A DNA stretch of 64,000 nucleotides from Exophiala sp. HKRS030 (GCA_023897205.1 JAHWDD010000001.1:4154001-4218000), one strand, 5' to 3'. Positions 31,705 through 44,146 are shown, numbered from the stretch's first letter. Notes: generated by a model from the sequence alone, not told the origin. Program-made: numbers and translations.

Positions 31705-32408
31705 GGATGCCGATCATACGTTTTCTGTGAGCAGCCGACAGAGAGTTCGATAAGTGCGAGCAGTGGATCAACAGATCAGGTCGTACTATTTGATATGGGA
31801 TGCTGTCGATATTGGGCATTATGGAGCTTTGCAACCTCCTCCTACTTTTGGCTGGCCCATTAAAAAACACACAGGATACTCGTCGATCACTTACGACTCG
31901 CAATCCAAATCCTCGCATGAATACAATCGCGGCTCTTCTCTTCTTGAGGTGATTATGGTGGTGATGACGACCACTTTTACACACGCCTCTCTCTCATTTC
32001 ACAAAAAGTCTCCGAATATTCCCCCTTTTCTCGGAGACATTTCTGAATACAAAAGGTCGCCTTAAAAAATTTCCGTTGGATTGGATCGCAAGGCCTTCCA
32101 CACTACGCACGCGCATTCGTATTACGGGGAGTAATAAACGAGGGTATCTCGCATAGCGAATGACTTCAGTGTACTTCTTCATTCTTACGAAAGTACGAAA
32201 CGTACGTATTCCTTGTTCTTACTTGTTCCGTGGATTCCTTTGGATCATCACAACGATACCAGTCCTTGGTCTATGTTATAAGTAGGCAGAGGTGAGTCTT
32301 ACGGTAAGCTGCTGCCACCTTCGGATTCCATTGACTCTTCTTTTTCCCCGTTCATACACATATCGCATATCGTTACGACGTGTCTCTGGGATCTACACAT
32401 TGTCAGAA
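31705..32408. other. Spacer between island and P450 gene
   Basis: No gene supported; short frames on both strands lack domains. The final ~150 bases are pyrimidine-rich and likely P450 promoter and leader. Confidence 0.4.
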
Positions 32409-34423
32409 ATGCTCGTCGAATCTCTACAACCTCGAAACTGGGATGTCTCAGCTCTTGGAGCTTTTCTGTTGTTGTTCCTTGCATGGTTTACATCGCAAGC
32501 TCTTTTGTTCCTCTATCGTATAACGATACATCCTCTCGCAAGGTTTCCTGGACCCATCATCGCCGGACTTACTTATTGGTATGAATACTATTACGACGTG
32601 AGTAAGGAAGGTCGCTATTTGTGGAAGATAATTGAACTACACGAGAAGTATGGTACGTTTTGTATATACTTGACACGACGCCCTCACTACATCACTCCCC
32701 ATTGTTCCAGAGGCTCTTTTCGAAGGGCTTTTCAAGCAACGGCCAGTCACCCTCGTCGTCAACGCAAGAACGAATGGCTTATCACTGACCTGACTGGCGC
32801 TCCTGTCGAGGAAGTACCGACTAACAGATCTCGTCGACATAGGTCCCATAGTCCGAATCAACCCCAATGAGATACACGCGAGCGACCCTTCCTGGTTTGC
32901 CGAAATCTACCACGGTACCAACACCGTCACCGATCGTGATGGATGGTACAATTTGGATTTTCTGGGTGACGGGCTGGCTTTCACGCTCGGCCATGAACTC
33001 CACGCGACCCGCCGGGCACCTCTCGCCCCGTACTTTAGTGCTCAGTCGATCAGGGCACTCGAACCTCGAATCACCGGCGTCGTGGCTCGTATGGTGCGAC
33101 GTCTCGAAGAATTCCACGCCTCCGGACACATTGTCAATCTGTACCACATGTTCGCCGCCTACGCTCTTGACATCGTGTCCGAATACGCCCTCGGCGAAGA
33201 CGGTTCGACAAATCTCATGGGGCTCCCCGAGATGGGTCGTGCTTGGAGTGAAATGACCACGGCCCAGATCCGAAACAACCCGTTGGGTCGACACTTTAAG
33301 AGCACGATGAGGGTCATGCTTTTCATGCCGGAGTGGGTCCTCGTCAGGCTCGTACCCGGCCTGGACGGGTTCGTCAAGTATCAAGACTCTCTGTTGAGAC
33401 AGACGCAGCGGGTGTTGACGCAGAACGACACGGGGGAGGGCGTCTTGCCCGACAAACGCACCATCTTGCACGAGTTGGCGGCCAGTCCGACCTTGCCTCC
33501 CCGCGAAAAGTCCCTGGTGAGACTCAAGGACGAGATGAACATGGTGATCGGGGCCGGAGGGGAGACCACCGCCCAAACTCTCACCAGGACATGTTATCAC
33601 CTGGTCACCACCCCGGATGTGCTGGCGAGGTTGAAACGCGAGTTGACCACCACGCTCAAAGATCCGGACAAGATTCCATCCATCGACCTTTTGCAGAACC
33701 TGCGATACTTGACGGCCGTGGTGGAAGAAGGACTGAGGATTTCGTTCCCCGTCCTGGCGAGGAGCCCCAGGGTGTTTAGACGTCACGCGTTGCAGTTGGG
33801 CGATTGGACCGTACCGGCTGGGGTGAGTCGCCATTTGCACTTTTCCCAATCCTTCAACCCTCTTGTGTCCTTCTTAGCTCGTACCTACCCGTCTCCTTAA
33901 CGCCGTGTCCTGCCCCTGCTTCCTGTATTTCCGGAATACTTTTGCTCACTTTTGTTGTCGTCTATAACTCGTAGTCCGCAATATCAATGTCACCTTATAT
34001 CGTTCTGACGAACCCAGAAATCTTTCCGGACCCGTTCAAATTCAACCCGGACCGATGGATCGATAACCCGGACATACAAAAGTACAGAGTCACATTCGGT
34101 AGAGGGAAAAGAGGTTGTTTGGGAAAGACGTGAGTATACAAGCCCTTTGCACACTTCCTGGGATTCTTATCTCAGTCCTTTATCATATGGAAACATTCTG
34201 CCCTACCGCTACCGTCTGAGAATTACTGGGACTGAGGCGTTGATCCGAAAACAGTCTGGCGTATACTGAATTATACTTCGCCATCGCCATGATATTTAGA
34301 AAGTTCGAACTCGAATTGTTCGACACGACAAGCGAGGATGTCGAGGTTGTGCACGACTTTTTCATGGGGACGGCAAGGAACGAATCGAAAGGCGTCAGGG
34401 CCAGGGTTGTCGGGTCGGTGTGA
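32409..34423 (+). CDS. Cytochrome P450 monooxygenase (trichodiene-oxygenase-like)
   Basis: Four exons: 32409-32652, 32843-33822, 33975-34129, 34255-34423, giving 515 residues; the introns (190, 152, 125 bp) are longer than those of its neighbours. An N-terminal membrane anchor (about residues 13-35) precedes the proline-rich HPLARFPGP hinge. Then come the I-helix GAGGETTAQ (about 317), the E-x-x-R in VVEEGLRISF (about 375), the N-P-D-R-W segment and the haem loop TFGRGKRGCLGK with the ligand Cys near 456. The early part (KYGPIVRINPNEIHASD, YHGTNTVTDRD) resembles fungal CYP58/trichodiene-oxygenase-type enzymes. It would act at the ER. No synthase gene for a secondary metabolite is nearby, so the substrate is open. 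It lies outside the mobile island. Confidence 0.9.
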
Positions 34424-34756
34424 AAAGTGAACACTCTGAGCGCGCACCCCCCCCGAGATAGATCAAATCATCAGCGTACCATGTATGTTTGGGATTGAGA
34501 AATTAATGAATTTGTATCGTTTCACATCACCGACGTGTGTGATTCATCGGGAACACTGGAAAGATACCTGAAAGATGAAAACTTGTTTGTGATTGTATTC
34601 AATGTCTGTAATAATCTTCAATGTCGGAACGTCCCAATTGGAAAGTTCGACTCCGCGAACTTGAGCGGTTCAGCCCCTAGGATGCCTGTAGAGGACTTTC
34701 CAACCTTTTCACCTGGGTGGCTATTTAAACTTGAACAGTCGGTCATCGACCAGAGG
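34424..34756. other. Convergent 3' spacer between P450 and permease
   Basis: 333 bases between two convergent stop codons; should hold both terminators. No gene seen. Confidence 0.5.
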
Positions 34757-36681
34757 TTAAATAAAGGCTCTCAGTGCCTTTCGCCATCCGCTCTGTCGTG
34801 GCTGCAAGGCAATGTCCAAACTACCTCTTCTGATTCCAGTGGTGACGTTCATGTCACGCGCCCGGATGAACATCTTCCAGTCCCTCGACCAGAGTTTCCA
34901 AGAGATGTACAGACCCAACACTATCGGGGCCGCGAGGTAGTTTTCGAAAAACACCTCTGCGTCGGGACTCGCGCCCAGCGGGAAGAGGGAGGTGTAAAAG
35001 GTGGCGATCATGGCGAGGGCGTTCAAAGTGACTCCGATGTACGAGCCGGCGACACCGAACGCGGCGCGGTAGGGGAGTTGGTCCTTGGTGAAGCCGTGGG
35101 CGGCCCATCCGCGTCGGAAGCGAATGTGAGCCAGGTTGATGCTGAACCACACGAAGAAGAAACTCAACCCGGACAGCGCGAGGAGCCACGCGAAGATTTC
35201 CCCGGACGCGTGAGCTTCCCCGATGTAGGCGAGACAGCCAAACAACAGCTGGATCACGATGCACCAGACCGGACGACCTTTCTTGTCCACGTACATCAGG
35301 AACCTCGGCCCCATGCCTCTCGCGGCGAGCGCCTGCATGGTCCTCGAAGATCCATAGGTGCAGCTGTTCGCCACGCTGATGACGGAGATGGTGATGACGG
35401 CGTTCATCACACTCGGCAGACCTTTCACACCCGCGTACTTGATGGCGAGGACAAAAGGCGAAGCTTTTGTGTTGGCACCGCTCGCTCCGAGAAGGTCCGG
35501 GCTGTCGGAGGGGACGATCAGGCCGACGATGAACAAGGACAGGATGTAGAAGGTCGCGATGCGCCAAAAGACTTGTCGGGTCGCCTTGGGGAGAGAACGA
35601 TGTGGGTCTTCTGCTTCAGCTGCGGCGAGACCGACGAGTTCTGTGCCTCCGAAGGCGAAAGCGGCCGTGACAAACACCGAGCAGAAACCCTTGAACCCGT
35701 TTCGAAAAGCGCCAGGGTCCTGAGGGAGAGAGACGTGTTAGCCCACCCAGAAACCCCTGGACAGAATAAGAACAAAAAGAAAGTACTTACATGCCAATAA
35801 TGAGCACCGATATAGCCACGATTGTCGGAAGGAACACCACCGCAATCAACGACGATGCCAAATATGATGAAGCCGACACAAGCCAGGATCTTGATCAAGG
35901 CGAGGACAAATTCCACTTCACCATAGCCTCGAACACCGAAGATTTGTATTCCCGCGAGAAAGACCAGGAAAATGGAGATCCAGACGCTGACGTGAATGTC
36001 GTCTCTCCAGTACTCGATAGTGATCGACGCGGCTGTGAGTTCGAACGGCAATACTGTCAACCAGCCAATGGCATAGTCCCAGCCGACAGCGAAGCCCCAG
36101 GAGGGATCGACGAATCGGACAATGTAAGTGTAAAAGGCACCGTTGACGGGGTAGAGGACAGTGAGTTCACCGAGGGCTTGCATGGTGCAGAGTAACATGA
36201 AGCCGACAATGAGGAAGCCGAGGAGAACGCTTGCAGGACCACCAGTTCGCAGTGCGCCGCCAGAGCCGACGAAAAGACCTGCACCTATAGAACCGCCTGG
36301 GCGAAGGTTAGCAGCTGTCTATCACCACCGGGTGTTCTTTGTGTAACGTGTTGCAAGTGAGGCCAGAGTCAATGTCATCATGCCCATGTTGTCCGATGGT
36401 GAACAACCCACTGGAAGTACAACAGCAAAAGGTAGCCACTCACCAATTGCAATCATCTGCATATGACGCGAACGCAGCTTCTGCGCCAAAGGGTTGTGCT
36501 GTCTATTGACCGGATCTTCCTCGTCGGCATACGACACTTCTTGAGCTAGATGTTGAAGTTTTGGGTCGCCAGAGAAGTTCTCTGGGTCGGAAGAACGAGG
36601 AGAGGCGGCATCACGGGCAACTCCCTCGCTAGCTTTGAGGTGTTTCTCGCCGACTGGCGGCTCATTCCGGGGGCCAGCCAT
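34757..36681 (-). CDS. Amino-acid permease, YAT/Gap1-Dip5 family
   Basis: Minus strand, three exons: 36444-36681, 35791-36296, 34757-35719 (introns 147 and 71 bp), 568 residues. It is a 12-helix plasma-membrane amino-acid/H+ symporter of the APC superfamily. The cytosolic N-terminus of about 80 residues ends in LAQKLRSRHMQMIAIGGSIGAGLFVGSG, the family hallmark spanning helix 1 and split cleanly by intron 1; then LGELTVLYPVNGAFYTY, then FGGTELVGLAAAEAEDP in helix 6, and SCTYGSSRTMQALAARGMGP. Together these place it with general/dicarboxylic amino-acid permeases (Gap1, Dip5 and relatives). Substrate range is not predictable. It is convergent with the P450 and has no obvious functional link to it. 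Confidence 0.92.
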
Positions 36682-38130
36682 CGTGTCAAGGTTGCGAGGG
36701 TGTCAAGATGTTTGGAAGGTGGAAGTTGGAAGAGAAAAAGATGGGAAGAGCGAGAAGTGACGGGGTTATATGAAGCAGAGGCAGTGCAAAGTACCGTGAA
36801 TGGGCACGAGCAGTGAAGTCAAGGATTTCTGTCCGGACAGCACTTCCATTTTTGACTGGCACATGCAGTGACCATCACTGCAATGGGCTCCTTTGTCTCG
36901 TTACCTGTGATATGTCATGGTGACTGCCACAACGTCGCTAGTGAAGCGGATCGATGCACACAACATTCTTTTCAGACGGTGGATCGCCACAAGCCAGCAG
37001 CAGGTGGACAATGGAGAGGGAGCCAAGAGACGAAGGAGGCCAAGATGACACACATGATCTGAAAATCCATGGCCTGATGCAGGGGGGTAGCAGAGATTTT
37101 TCTGTTTTCTTCCAGCGGAGGATTCATGAACCCATACAGAACATCACACGATGAGCTGGAGAATTGGTGGAGGAGTCGAGACACTGCGGGGGAAGGGCAG
37201 GGGATGTTGTTGGTGTTGCCACTGAAACAAGATCAACAAGACAAGGCATTGAGAAGCTGGTGAAGAATAAGACCAATTGTGGCGTTCGATTCTTCCTGGC
37301 CTCCGCGTCGTGAAAGTCGATTGTTCACCGTGGTCGAACTGCAGTGTAACATTAATGCTGGTCGTTTTCAACGCCGGTTACGTAACTGGCCCCTTTTACA
37401 AGCATGGAAATGATCCAGAAGCAATCAATAGCTTCTATGGATACGAGAAAATCTGGGGAGATTTGCTGGAAGCCATCGGTTATTCCAGGATGTCTTCGGG
37501 CAGACTGTATCCCATCGGGAGTTTGCGTGGGTTTTGTTCGGTCGCTCTGACGGAGAATTTCTTGAAGCCCATGAAAGGGAAGCAAAGAGACACACACACA
37601 ATGTCCGCCCTGAGACACGAAGATTGGCGTCGGAAGAAGCACCATGACACCAAAGATATCAGAAGATGAAGAAAAGAAACCAAGAAAAGAATTTGGCTCG
37701 GCCAAGTCTTTTTAGCTTGAGAGGCACTTGAATCCTTGGATCAACATCCTCGACTGGGTATCTCAAAATACAGGGATCAATTTAAAGACAGTAAATTATG
37801 GCAAGCATCTACATTCGACTCGAACAAAGCATCAAAACATCAAAACATCAAAACATCTGGTCGGCCGTAAATAATTGTATTCGTTCTTCTCGCTATCAAA
37901 ATCGTAAGTCTGGGTCTGAGTTGCTCTCCTTGATATACAATACACTGCGAGTTCAAAGCACGCAAAAGATCTTCCATTTCACAAATCCCAATTGCTGCAT
38001 TTCAGCATCCAGAGAGAACCATATCAGAGTAACTCCCAAACACCATGCAGACCTCAATTCCGCAGTCCAGTATCAGCCCTCAAAACCCAGCGATGCTCCA
38101 ACGCCAACAATGCACGGGTTCTCTGACACA
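36682..38130. other. Intergenic region between permease and Rab gene
   Basis: About 1.4 kb with no supported gene. A 130-codon frame at 37277-37669 and a 252-codon plus frame from 37798 (mostly antisense to the Rab gene) show no domain and are rejected. Confidence 0.4.
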
Positions 38131-39090
38131 TCAACAACATCGTCCTTTTCGCCGTGCTTCCTCGGGATCACGAGTCCCATATCCCGGACCACCGCTATCA
38201 GATTCACCTATACCCAATCCTACGCTGGGCAGACCCAACCAGCTTCGTCTCTTATCTCCATAGCCAACCCTGAAGCTCCCGTTGTGTCCATGAAGTCCTC
38301 CGAAATAATCATCACCAGTCTCACTGCGAGATTTGGAACCTTGCAGTTTGGTGAACTCGGCAGCGTCCCTCTGGTGTTTCTGCTCAACCAGCTTGCGCGC
38401 AATAACTCGAAACACCTCTTCCACGCCTTCTCCGTCCTTTGCGTTGACTTCATGGCAGCTATCCCAACCGATGTCTTGGTTCCAAAATCCCGAGCTGCGT
38501 TTCGAGTCCGGACTTTGAACGTTATGACCAGATCTCATGGCCAAAGGAGGGGTTGAGGCAGTACTCTCAGCAGCCACGGCTCCTAATTGCTGTGCCACAT
38601 AGGTAATGGTACGCTCAAAGGTGACCTGCCGGCATGATGGATCGTCCGCAACAATATCGCTCTTGGTGCCCACCACGTGTATTATTGGCATGGCCTCGCC
38701 ATCCTCGCAATTCTCCTTCATTTCTTCCAGCCATGTCTTCATCTCTTCGAAACTTTGTTCATTTGTGATATCATAGCATAGCAGCCCAGCATTTGCTCCT
38801 CGGTAGTAGAGTCGAGATATGCTTCTGAACCGCTCCTGCCCCGCCGTGTCCCATATCTGTAACCGAACGGTTGTAGATGTGTCAGGGTCGGTAATCCGTT
38901 TCGTGACAAAAGAAGCGCCAATCGTTGATTGAATATTCTTTGACAACTGTGCAGATGGATTGATAAAGCGTGATACCAGGGATGTTTTCCCCACGCCTTG
39001 CGCACCAAGAACTACCAACTTTGCCTCGATCGAGGTAGCCGGGATCGGCTGAGGAGCTGTGGTCGTGATTAGAGGAGGAGCCGTATTCAT
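38131..39090 (-). CDS. Rab-family small GTPase with long C-terminal insert
   Basis: Single exon, 319 residues if translation starts at 39090 (an upstream in-frame ATG at 39219 would add 43 residues unlike any Rab, so it is disfavoured). Rab signatures: P-loop GAQGVGKTS, switch I TIGASFVTK, switch II WDTAGQERF followed by RLYYRGANAGLLCYD, and a C-terminal RCC for double prenylation. The NKxD guanine-specificity motif reads TKSD, and the SAK motif reads NAK. A low-complexity insert (about 60 residues, AAESTASTPPLAMRSGHN onward) separates the two. Overall it is closest to the Rab5/Rab21/Ypt-type endocytic Rabs, but with an unusual insert and tail. It acts in membrane traffic; which compartment is uncertain. 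Confidence 0.85.
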   Translation of the reverse strand: MNTAPPLITTTAPQPIPATSIEAKLVVLGAQGVGKTSLVSRFINPSAQLSKNIQSTIGASFVTKRITDPDTSTTVRLQIWDTAGQERFRSISRLYYRGANAGLLCYDITNEQSFEEMKTWLEEMKENCEDGEAMPIIHVVGTKSDIVADDPSCRQVTFERTITYVAQQLGAVAAESTASTPPLAMRSGHNVQSPDSKRSSGFWNQDIGWDSCHEVNAKDGEGVEEVFRVIARKLVEQKHQRDAAEFTKLQGSKSRSETGDDYFGGLHGHNGSFRVGYGDKRRSWLGLPSVGLGIGESDSGGPGYGTRDPEEARRKGRCC

Positions 39091-40465
39091 TTTGACCCAG
39101 ATCCAAAGTAGAATAGGAAGCAGAGAGAATGTGGGAGGGGAAGAATGTGGTGGTTGTGTATCTCTTTTTTCTATCTCATATTTTCTTTTCCTTTCTTCTC
39201 TTCGTAGGCGGTGCAACAAGAGGAGGCCTTGAAGCGCGGCAGCCTGTGGCTTATTGAGTCACACTCTCTGAGTCGGGAGGTCAGCTGCTGGTGTGAATGA
39301 AAAGGTCCTGGATGACGGAGTCAGCTTTCATCACCGCGATCCAAGACACAAGGAAACAAGGCAAGAAAAATGAAAACAGAAGAGGGCGAAGAAGATGAAC
39401 GTCGCGTTGTGTGATGAGGCTCGAAAGGTATTTTGAGACGCGAATCTCGAGTTGTCGAGGTGTAGAACCGCAATCGCAGTTTCACGTACGAGAAAGCATT
39501 TCACGTAGAAAGATCCCCGTCTCGCCCCCAGAAAAAAGATTCCAACGGCCAGTAGAGCCTCTTTACAACCCCGCCATGCCTCACTGCAATCTCTCGGGCG
39601 CAATAACAATCTGCATCCATCATAGAGTCATCAACAACATGACTGGACAGGCACGAGCCCATTGATGAACAAGCCTTATCGATATGTGCATCACGCGGTC
39701 ATCCAGCATAAATTGCTGACACGAAGAAGTGCAAGGCTTCACCCCCCATCACCACCACCATTACGGCACAGACAGGTCTATTTATTTATTTATTGTCCCA
39801 TCTCGAGGCACGTCTAAAGTCCCTTAGTTACACCCACTGAGACCGTGCTTCGGATACCTCTTTCCGTTTCGCCTACCTAGGTACATATGGTTGACCGATG
39901 AGAGGACAGAAAGAGGTGGGACAAGAATGCACGGTGAGGATGTGTGGACAAATGGTTCTACAGTGCTACAGTCTTGCCAACAAATAAATACACAGAGCGA
40001 CACGTCGTGGATCTGCAAGGCCCTACTCGCAAGTACTGTACCTAGACGAGTCGCAGTCAGTGGGTGAGCACCGGCATGACATCCCATCCCTCGCTCTGTC
40101 ACTCCCAACCCACTTCAAACCGGCACTTGACCTGTTTTTCTGCGGCGGCGCGAACTCCGTCTAGGATCAGATCGTTCTTATCCCCGCCTCCTCCAGATTT
40201 GTCGTCAATGCGAGTCTCGAATGACTATCCGTCCAATTAACAGCAAGATGCTTCTCCATTACGCTATCCATCTGTCTACTATTTTCCCCCGAGGTGTACA
40301 GTCCGGAGGCATTGCTCCAGCTTTTATAATTCTGTTCGCTTTTCTCGTTGTGCTTTCTTTTTTCATCGTCTTATTTTCTTCGCAAGGTAGACGCACCCCC
40401 TCTCTCGCCCTAGATTCCGAAAGACAGCCCATTCTCCCTGCCACCAGAACTGAACCTCAATCAAG
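39091..40465. other. Divergent promoter region, Rab gene / CYB2-like gene
   Basis: About 1.4 kb between divergent starts. No gene supported. A short tandem tttatttatttatt run lies near 39780. An 82-codon frame at 40221-40469 ends at the CYB2 start; it has a hydrophobic stretch but is probably leader sequence. Confidence 0.4.
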
Positions 40466-42046
40466 ATGAACCGCAGCAAGGAAGAAAGACCAGACGTTGG
40501 CACTCTGACTGGGGAAGATGTGGCAAAGCATAACTCCAGAGAATCATGCTGGGTGATCGTACATGGAAAGGCGTACGACGTAACAGACTTTTTACCTGGT
40601 CAGTATTCTTGGGGAGGTTTGTGTTTCAATTCACTGCTAACTGTCCACCTTCCAGAGCACCCTGGCGGTCCCAAGATCATACTCAAGTATGCTGGTAAAG
40701 ATGCCACCGAAGAATATGAGCCCATCCACCCCCCAGATACACTTGACAAGTATCTGCCAAAAGAAAAACACTTGGGGCCTGTCAATATGGAGACTGTAGA
40801 GAAAGAGGTGAAAGAGGAGAGCCCTGAAGAAAAGGAAAGGCAAGAGCGGATCAAGAACATGCCCCCTCTAGAAGCCTGCTACAACCTCATGGACTTTGAG
40901 AGCGTCGCTAGGAGTGTAATGAAGAAGACCGCGTGGGCATACTACAGCTCCGGTGCAGATGACGAGATCACAATGCGAGAAAACCACTCTGCATTCCACA
41001 AGATCTGGTTCAGACCAAGGATATTGGTCGATGTGGAGAACGTGGACATCAGCACGACAATGCTCGGGACGAAGTGTGACATACCCTTCTATGTCACAGC
41101 TACCGCCCTTGGAAAACTAGGACACCCCGAGGGGGAAGTGGTTCTGACGAGAGGTGCGAAGAAACACAATGTCATTCAGATGATCCCTACCCTGGCGTCA
41201 TGTAGTTTCGACGAGATCTGCGACGCCAAAGAGGGTGACCAGTGTCAATGGCTACAGTTATATGTCAACAAGGATCGAAGCATCACGAAAAAGATTGTCC
41301 AGCATGCCGAGTCTCGAGGTTGCAAGGGTCTCTTCATCACTGTCGATGCTCCTCAGTTGGGACGAAGAGAAAAAGACATGCGCAGCAAATTTGACGACAC
41401 CGGTTCAAACGTCCAAAATACCAGTGGTGACAACGTCGACCGATCCCAAGGTGCCGCCAGAGCAATCTCCAGTTTCATCGATCCCAGCCTCAACTGGAAG
41501 GATATACCCTGGTTCTTGAGCATCACCAAAATGCCCATCATCCTCAAAGGTGTACAGAGGGTCGAGGACGTTCTGAAAGCCATCGAAGTCGGCGCACATG
41601 GCGTTGTCCTTTCCAACCACGGAGGTCGTCAGCTCGATACTGCACCTTCAGGCATCGAAGTTCTCGCCGAAGTCATGCCTGTTCTAAGAGAGCGTGGTCT
41701 CCAAGACAAGATTGAGATCTTCGTCGACGGCGGTGTTCGACGAGCGACCGACATCATCAAGGCCTTGTGTCTGGGAGCCAAGGGAGTTGGTATTGGTCGA
41801 CCTTTCCTGTTCGCCATGTCCTCCTACGGTCTACCCGGAGTCGACAGAGCGATGCAGTTACTCAAAGACGAGATGGTGATGAATATGAGGTTGATTGGCG
41901 CATCCAAGGTCGAAGAATTGACCCCTGACTTGGTCGACACGCGCGGGTTGGCGACCCATACTGTTCCTGTGCCTAAGGACACGCTGGGTTTGCGATCCTA
42001 CGACCCCCTGATCACCGCACATCAAATGATCAAATCAAAGCTTTAA
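40466..42046 (+). CDS. CYB2: Cytochrome b5-FMN L-lactate dehydrogenase (flavocytochrome b2-like)
   Basis: A cytochrome b5 domain (residues about 10-90) is joined to an FMN-dependent alpha-hydroxyacid dehydrogenase. A 57-bp intron at 40599-40655 has no stop and stays in frame; removing it restores the haem motif DFLPEHPGGPKIIL, which proves the splice. The spliced protein has 507 residues. Dehydrogenase marks: YYSSGADDEIT near its start, PFYVTATALGKLGHPEGE, DAPQLGRREKD, and the active-site SNHGGRQLD, followed by the FMN phosphate site DGGVRRATD and GIGRPFLFA. The reaction would be L-lactate (or a related 2-hydroxyacid) to pyruvate. No mitochondrial presequence is evident from the short N-terminus MNRSKEERPDVGTL, so it may be cytosolic, unlike yeast Cyb2. 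Confidence 0.9.
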   Translation: MNRSKEERPDVGTLTGEDVAKHNSRESCWVIVHGKAYDVTDFLPGQYSWGGLCFNSLLTVHLPEHPGGPKIILKYAGKDATEEYEPIHPPDTLDKYLPKEKHLGPVNMETVEKEVKEESPEEKERQERIKNMPPLEACYNLMDFESVARSVMKKTAWAYYSSGADDEITMRENHSAFHKIWFRPRILVDVENVDISTTMLGTKCDIPFYVTATALGKLGHPEGEVVLTRGAKKHNVIQMIPTLASCSFDEICDAKEGDQCQWLQLYVNKDRSITKKIVQHAESRGCKGLFITVDAPQLGRREKDMRSKFDDTGSNVQNTSGDNVDRSQGAARAISSFIDPSLNWKDIPWFLSITKMPIILKGVQRVEDVLKAIEVGAHGVVLSNHGGRQLDTAPSGIEVLAEVMPVLRERGLQDKIEIFVDGGVRRATDIIKALCLGAKGVGIGRPFLFAMSSYGLPGVDRAMQLLKDEMVMNMRLIGASKVEELTPDLVDTRGLATHTVPVPKDTLGLRSYDPLITAHQMIKSKL

Positions 42047-42800
42047 ATTTCCGTAAAACATTGTTTTGAGCGAGACTTTTTTTGGTTCGTGTTGGTCAGG
42101 CGTGTTTCTGTACATACCTAGCTAGTTTGCAAGAACTTAAGCTATCATGAGTAGAGGAAAAGACTTTCCTGGGTATACAGTTACATGTACGGACGGGATA
42201 GGTAAAATGGTACCATTTGGAGGATACGCTCCCTTGTGTATGTATGGCCTCGATGCCCCCGTACTCAGCAACGAGACTTTCAAATCAAACTTGGATGGTC
42301 TTCGCTTCGAATTTCCGTCATCCTTGACACCTCGAGCCTCGTAGTTTCTGCGATTGATTACCAGACTCAATCTACATGTATTTCGCCTTGTTCGTGGGGG
42401 TTTGGTACAAAAGCTTGCGTTGGATTGTCGTCGAGGTTTTGAAAGCATTTTCGTTCCGTCTTGCCGGGTATTATGTCTACTGTACCTGTAGACTCGTAAC
42501 TCTTCTTATTCGGTTTTGAGAATGCACTCCACCGTTTTTTCCTTTTCGCTTGCAAAAAAGCCGACAACATCGATCTTCCAGAGAAAAAAAAAGAGAAATG
42601 TGCCTTGCCTGCAACATGACACTGAAGTGTCGGTCGAAAAAAAAACGGTAGGAGTAAGGGAACTTTCAGGATCGTTCACGCAGAAGTTTGGGCAGAAGCT
42701 ACCCCAGTTTCATCGGCGACAACCTCGACGTTCTTTTCTCTTCCAGCACCATCATTGTCGTACCTTGGTTATACCTTGGTTGATCAAGTCCTTTCTTTTT
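42047..42800. other. Convergent 3' spacer, CYB2-like / stress-protein genes
   Basis: About 750 bases between convergent genes. Contains several A-runs (near 42585 and 42638). No gene supported. Confidence 0.4.
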
Positions 42801-44146
42801 TTAATAATGGATTTGAGACTTTCGATTGTGACCACGAGGGTTCGTTCTGGTCGGACCCAAGATACTCGCTAGCCAAGGTGTGGTTTCTCTCACCGATGGT
42901 CGTCTTTCAGCCAGAATCTTCATCGGTTTCAAGTCGTCGTCCGTGTCATCGGAGACGGCGGGATCGTCGTCGTCGTCATCGTCATCGGCGTCTTTTTCTT
43001 CTTCGTTTTGGACTTTGAGTTGCTGCTGCTGCTGCTTCTTACCCTTGTTTTTGTCTTGCTCCTTCTCCTCATCCTCCCAATCCTCCTCCAATGCCGCAAT
43101 GCTTGGACTCTTCATGGCGAGGTCAGCCTGAGGGCCACTCTCCGTGCTCAAGAACCCAATTGGAAGGGTGAACCCTTGTTCCCCCAAAGTTTCGTTTGTG
43201 TCTGCGTCACATTTGTCTGAATCGGACTGTTTTATAAACAACTTTTCGTGTTTGTTTTTCAAGATGCCCCTTTTTTGAGGAGTTTGGCAACCACCCGCCT
43301 TGGTCGTGCCGCCTTTGGTGGTGGTGAGGAAATCCTGAGTCGAAAGAGAGCCGTTGTCCCGTGGGCTGCTTGAACGGTGAGAGATGGATGACCTCTGGTC
43401 GGACAGTCGACGTTGTCCCTGGTCCTGCTGCTGCTGCTGTTGGTGATGATGATTCGATTTGTGGGGTCTTCTTGCCATCATTCCGGCTCGAACGACAATC
43501 ACTGGTATCTCTGGCTGTTGCCAACAACAAGTAGAAACGGAACCGGATAGCATCTTTTGAACACTCGACGAATTCCCGTCGCTTGCAGCCACGACGAGCG
43601 CAGTGGGTTCATAAAGATCAATCTGTACCGGGTACGTAGTTAGTGTCAATCCTTTTTATAATGTGGCAGAACGACTCCATTCTTAAGCTCACTCACTATT
43701 GATTGAACGACGATGGAGGAGCTCTTCCCAACTCCCACTATCTCGAGGACGATTTTGATGACCTTTCCACTCGTGTTCTTGTTGATCACACTCTCCAAGA
43801 GTTTCTCTGCTTCGATGCGATGGTGCCGGCCACGTTTCGAGCGGGAGGGCCAACCGGTCAAGATCGATTCCTTCTCAACCCCGTAGACACAGACGATCTC
43901 GTCGCCGTCGTCGACCAACTCTCCCAGAGCCCATCTCAGGACGAGATCAGAAGACTCGGTGCCATCCAAACCACAAAGGAAGACCCGACCCGGTCTGGCG
44001 GTGGTGGTAGCGGTGGCGATGTCGTAGTAACCACCATGTGCGAAACTGAGTGTGAACAGTTTAAATGGTGCATCTTCGGCGTCGAAAGTGTCAAATGATA
44101 CACCACGTCTGTAAAGCGGTGATGATGGCAGGGTCGTAGGCGGCAT
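42801..44146 (-). CDS. Universal stress protein (UspA) family with long disordered tail
   Basis: Minus strand, two exons 43697-44146 and 42801-43622 with a 74-bp intron, 423 residues. The Usp fold is split by the intron: RVFLCGLDGTESSDLVLRWAL and DDGDEIVCVYGVE in exon 1, then DLYEPTALVVAASDGN and PEIPVIVVRAG in exon 2. The usual G-x2-G-x9-GS nucleotide loop is degenerate here (ASDGN...LSGS). The 230-residue tail is disordered, with runs of Gln (HHHQQQQQQ and QQQQQ) and Asp (DDDDDDDD). Fungal proteins of this layout are common and linked to stress response only by family; no biochemical role is assigned. Confidence 0.8.

Noticed and set aside
34535..35800. 421-codon plus-strand frame
   Set aside because: Antisense shadow of the amino-acid permease, with charged repetitive translation typical of such shadows.
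37277..38556. Plus-strand frames of 130 and 252 codons
   Set aside because: The first lacks any domain; the second is largely the antisense shadow of the Rab gene.
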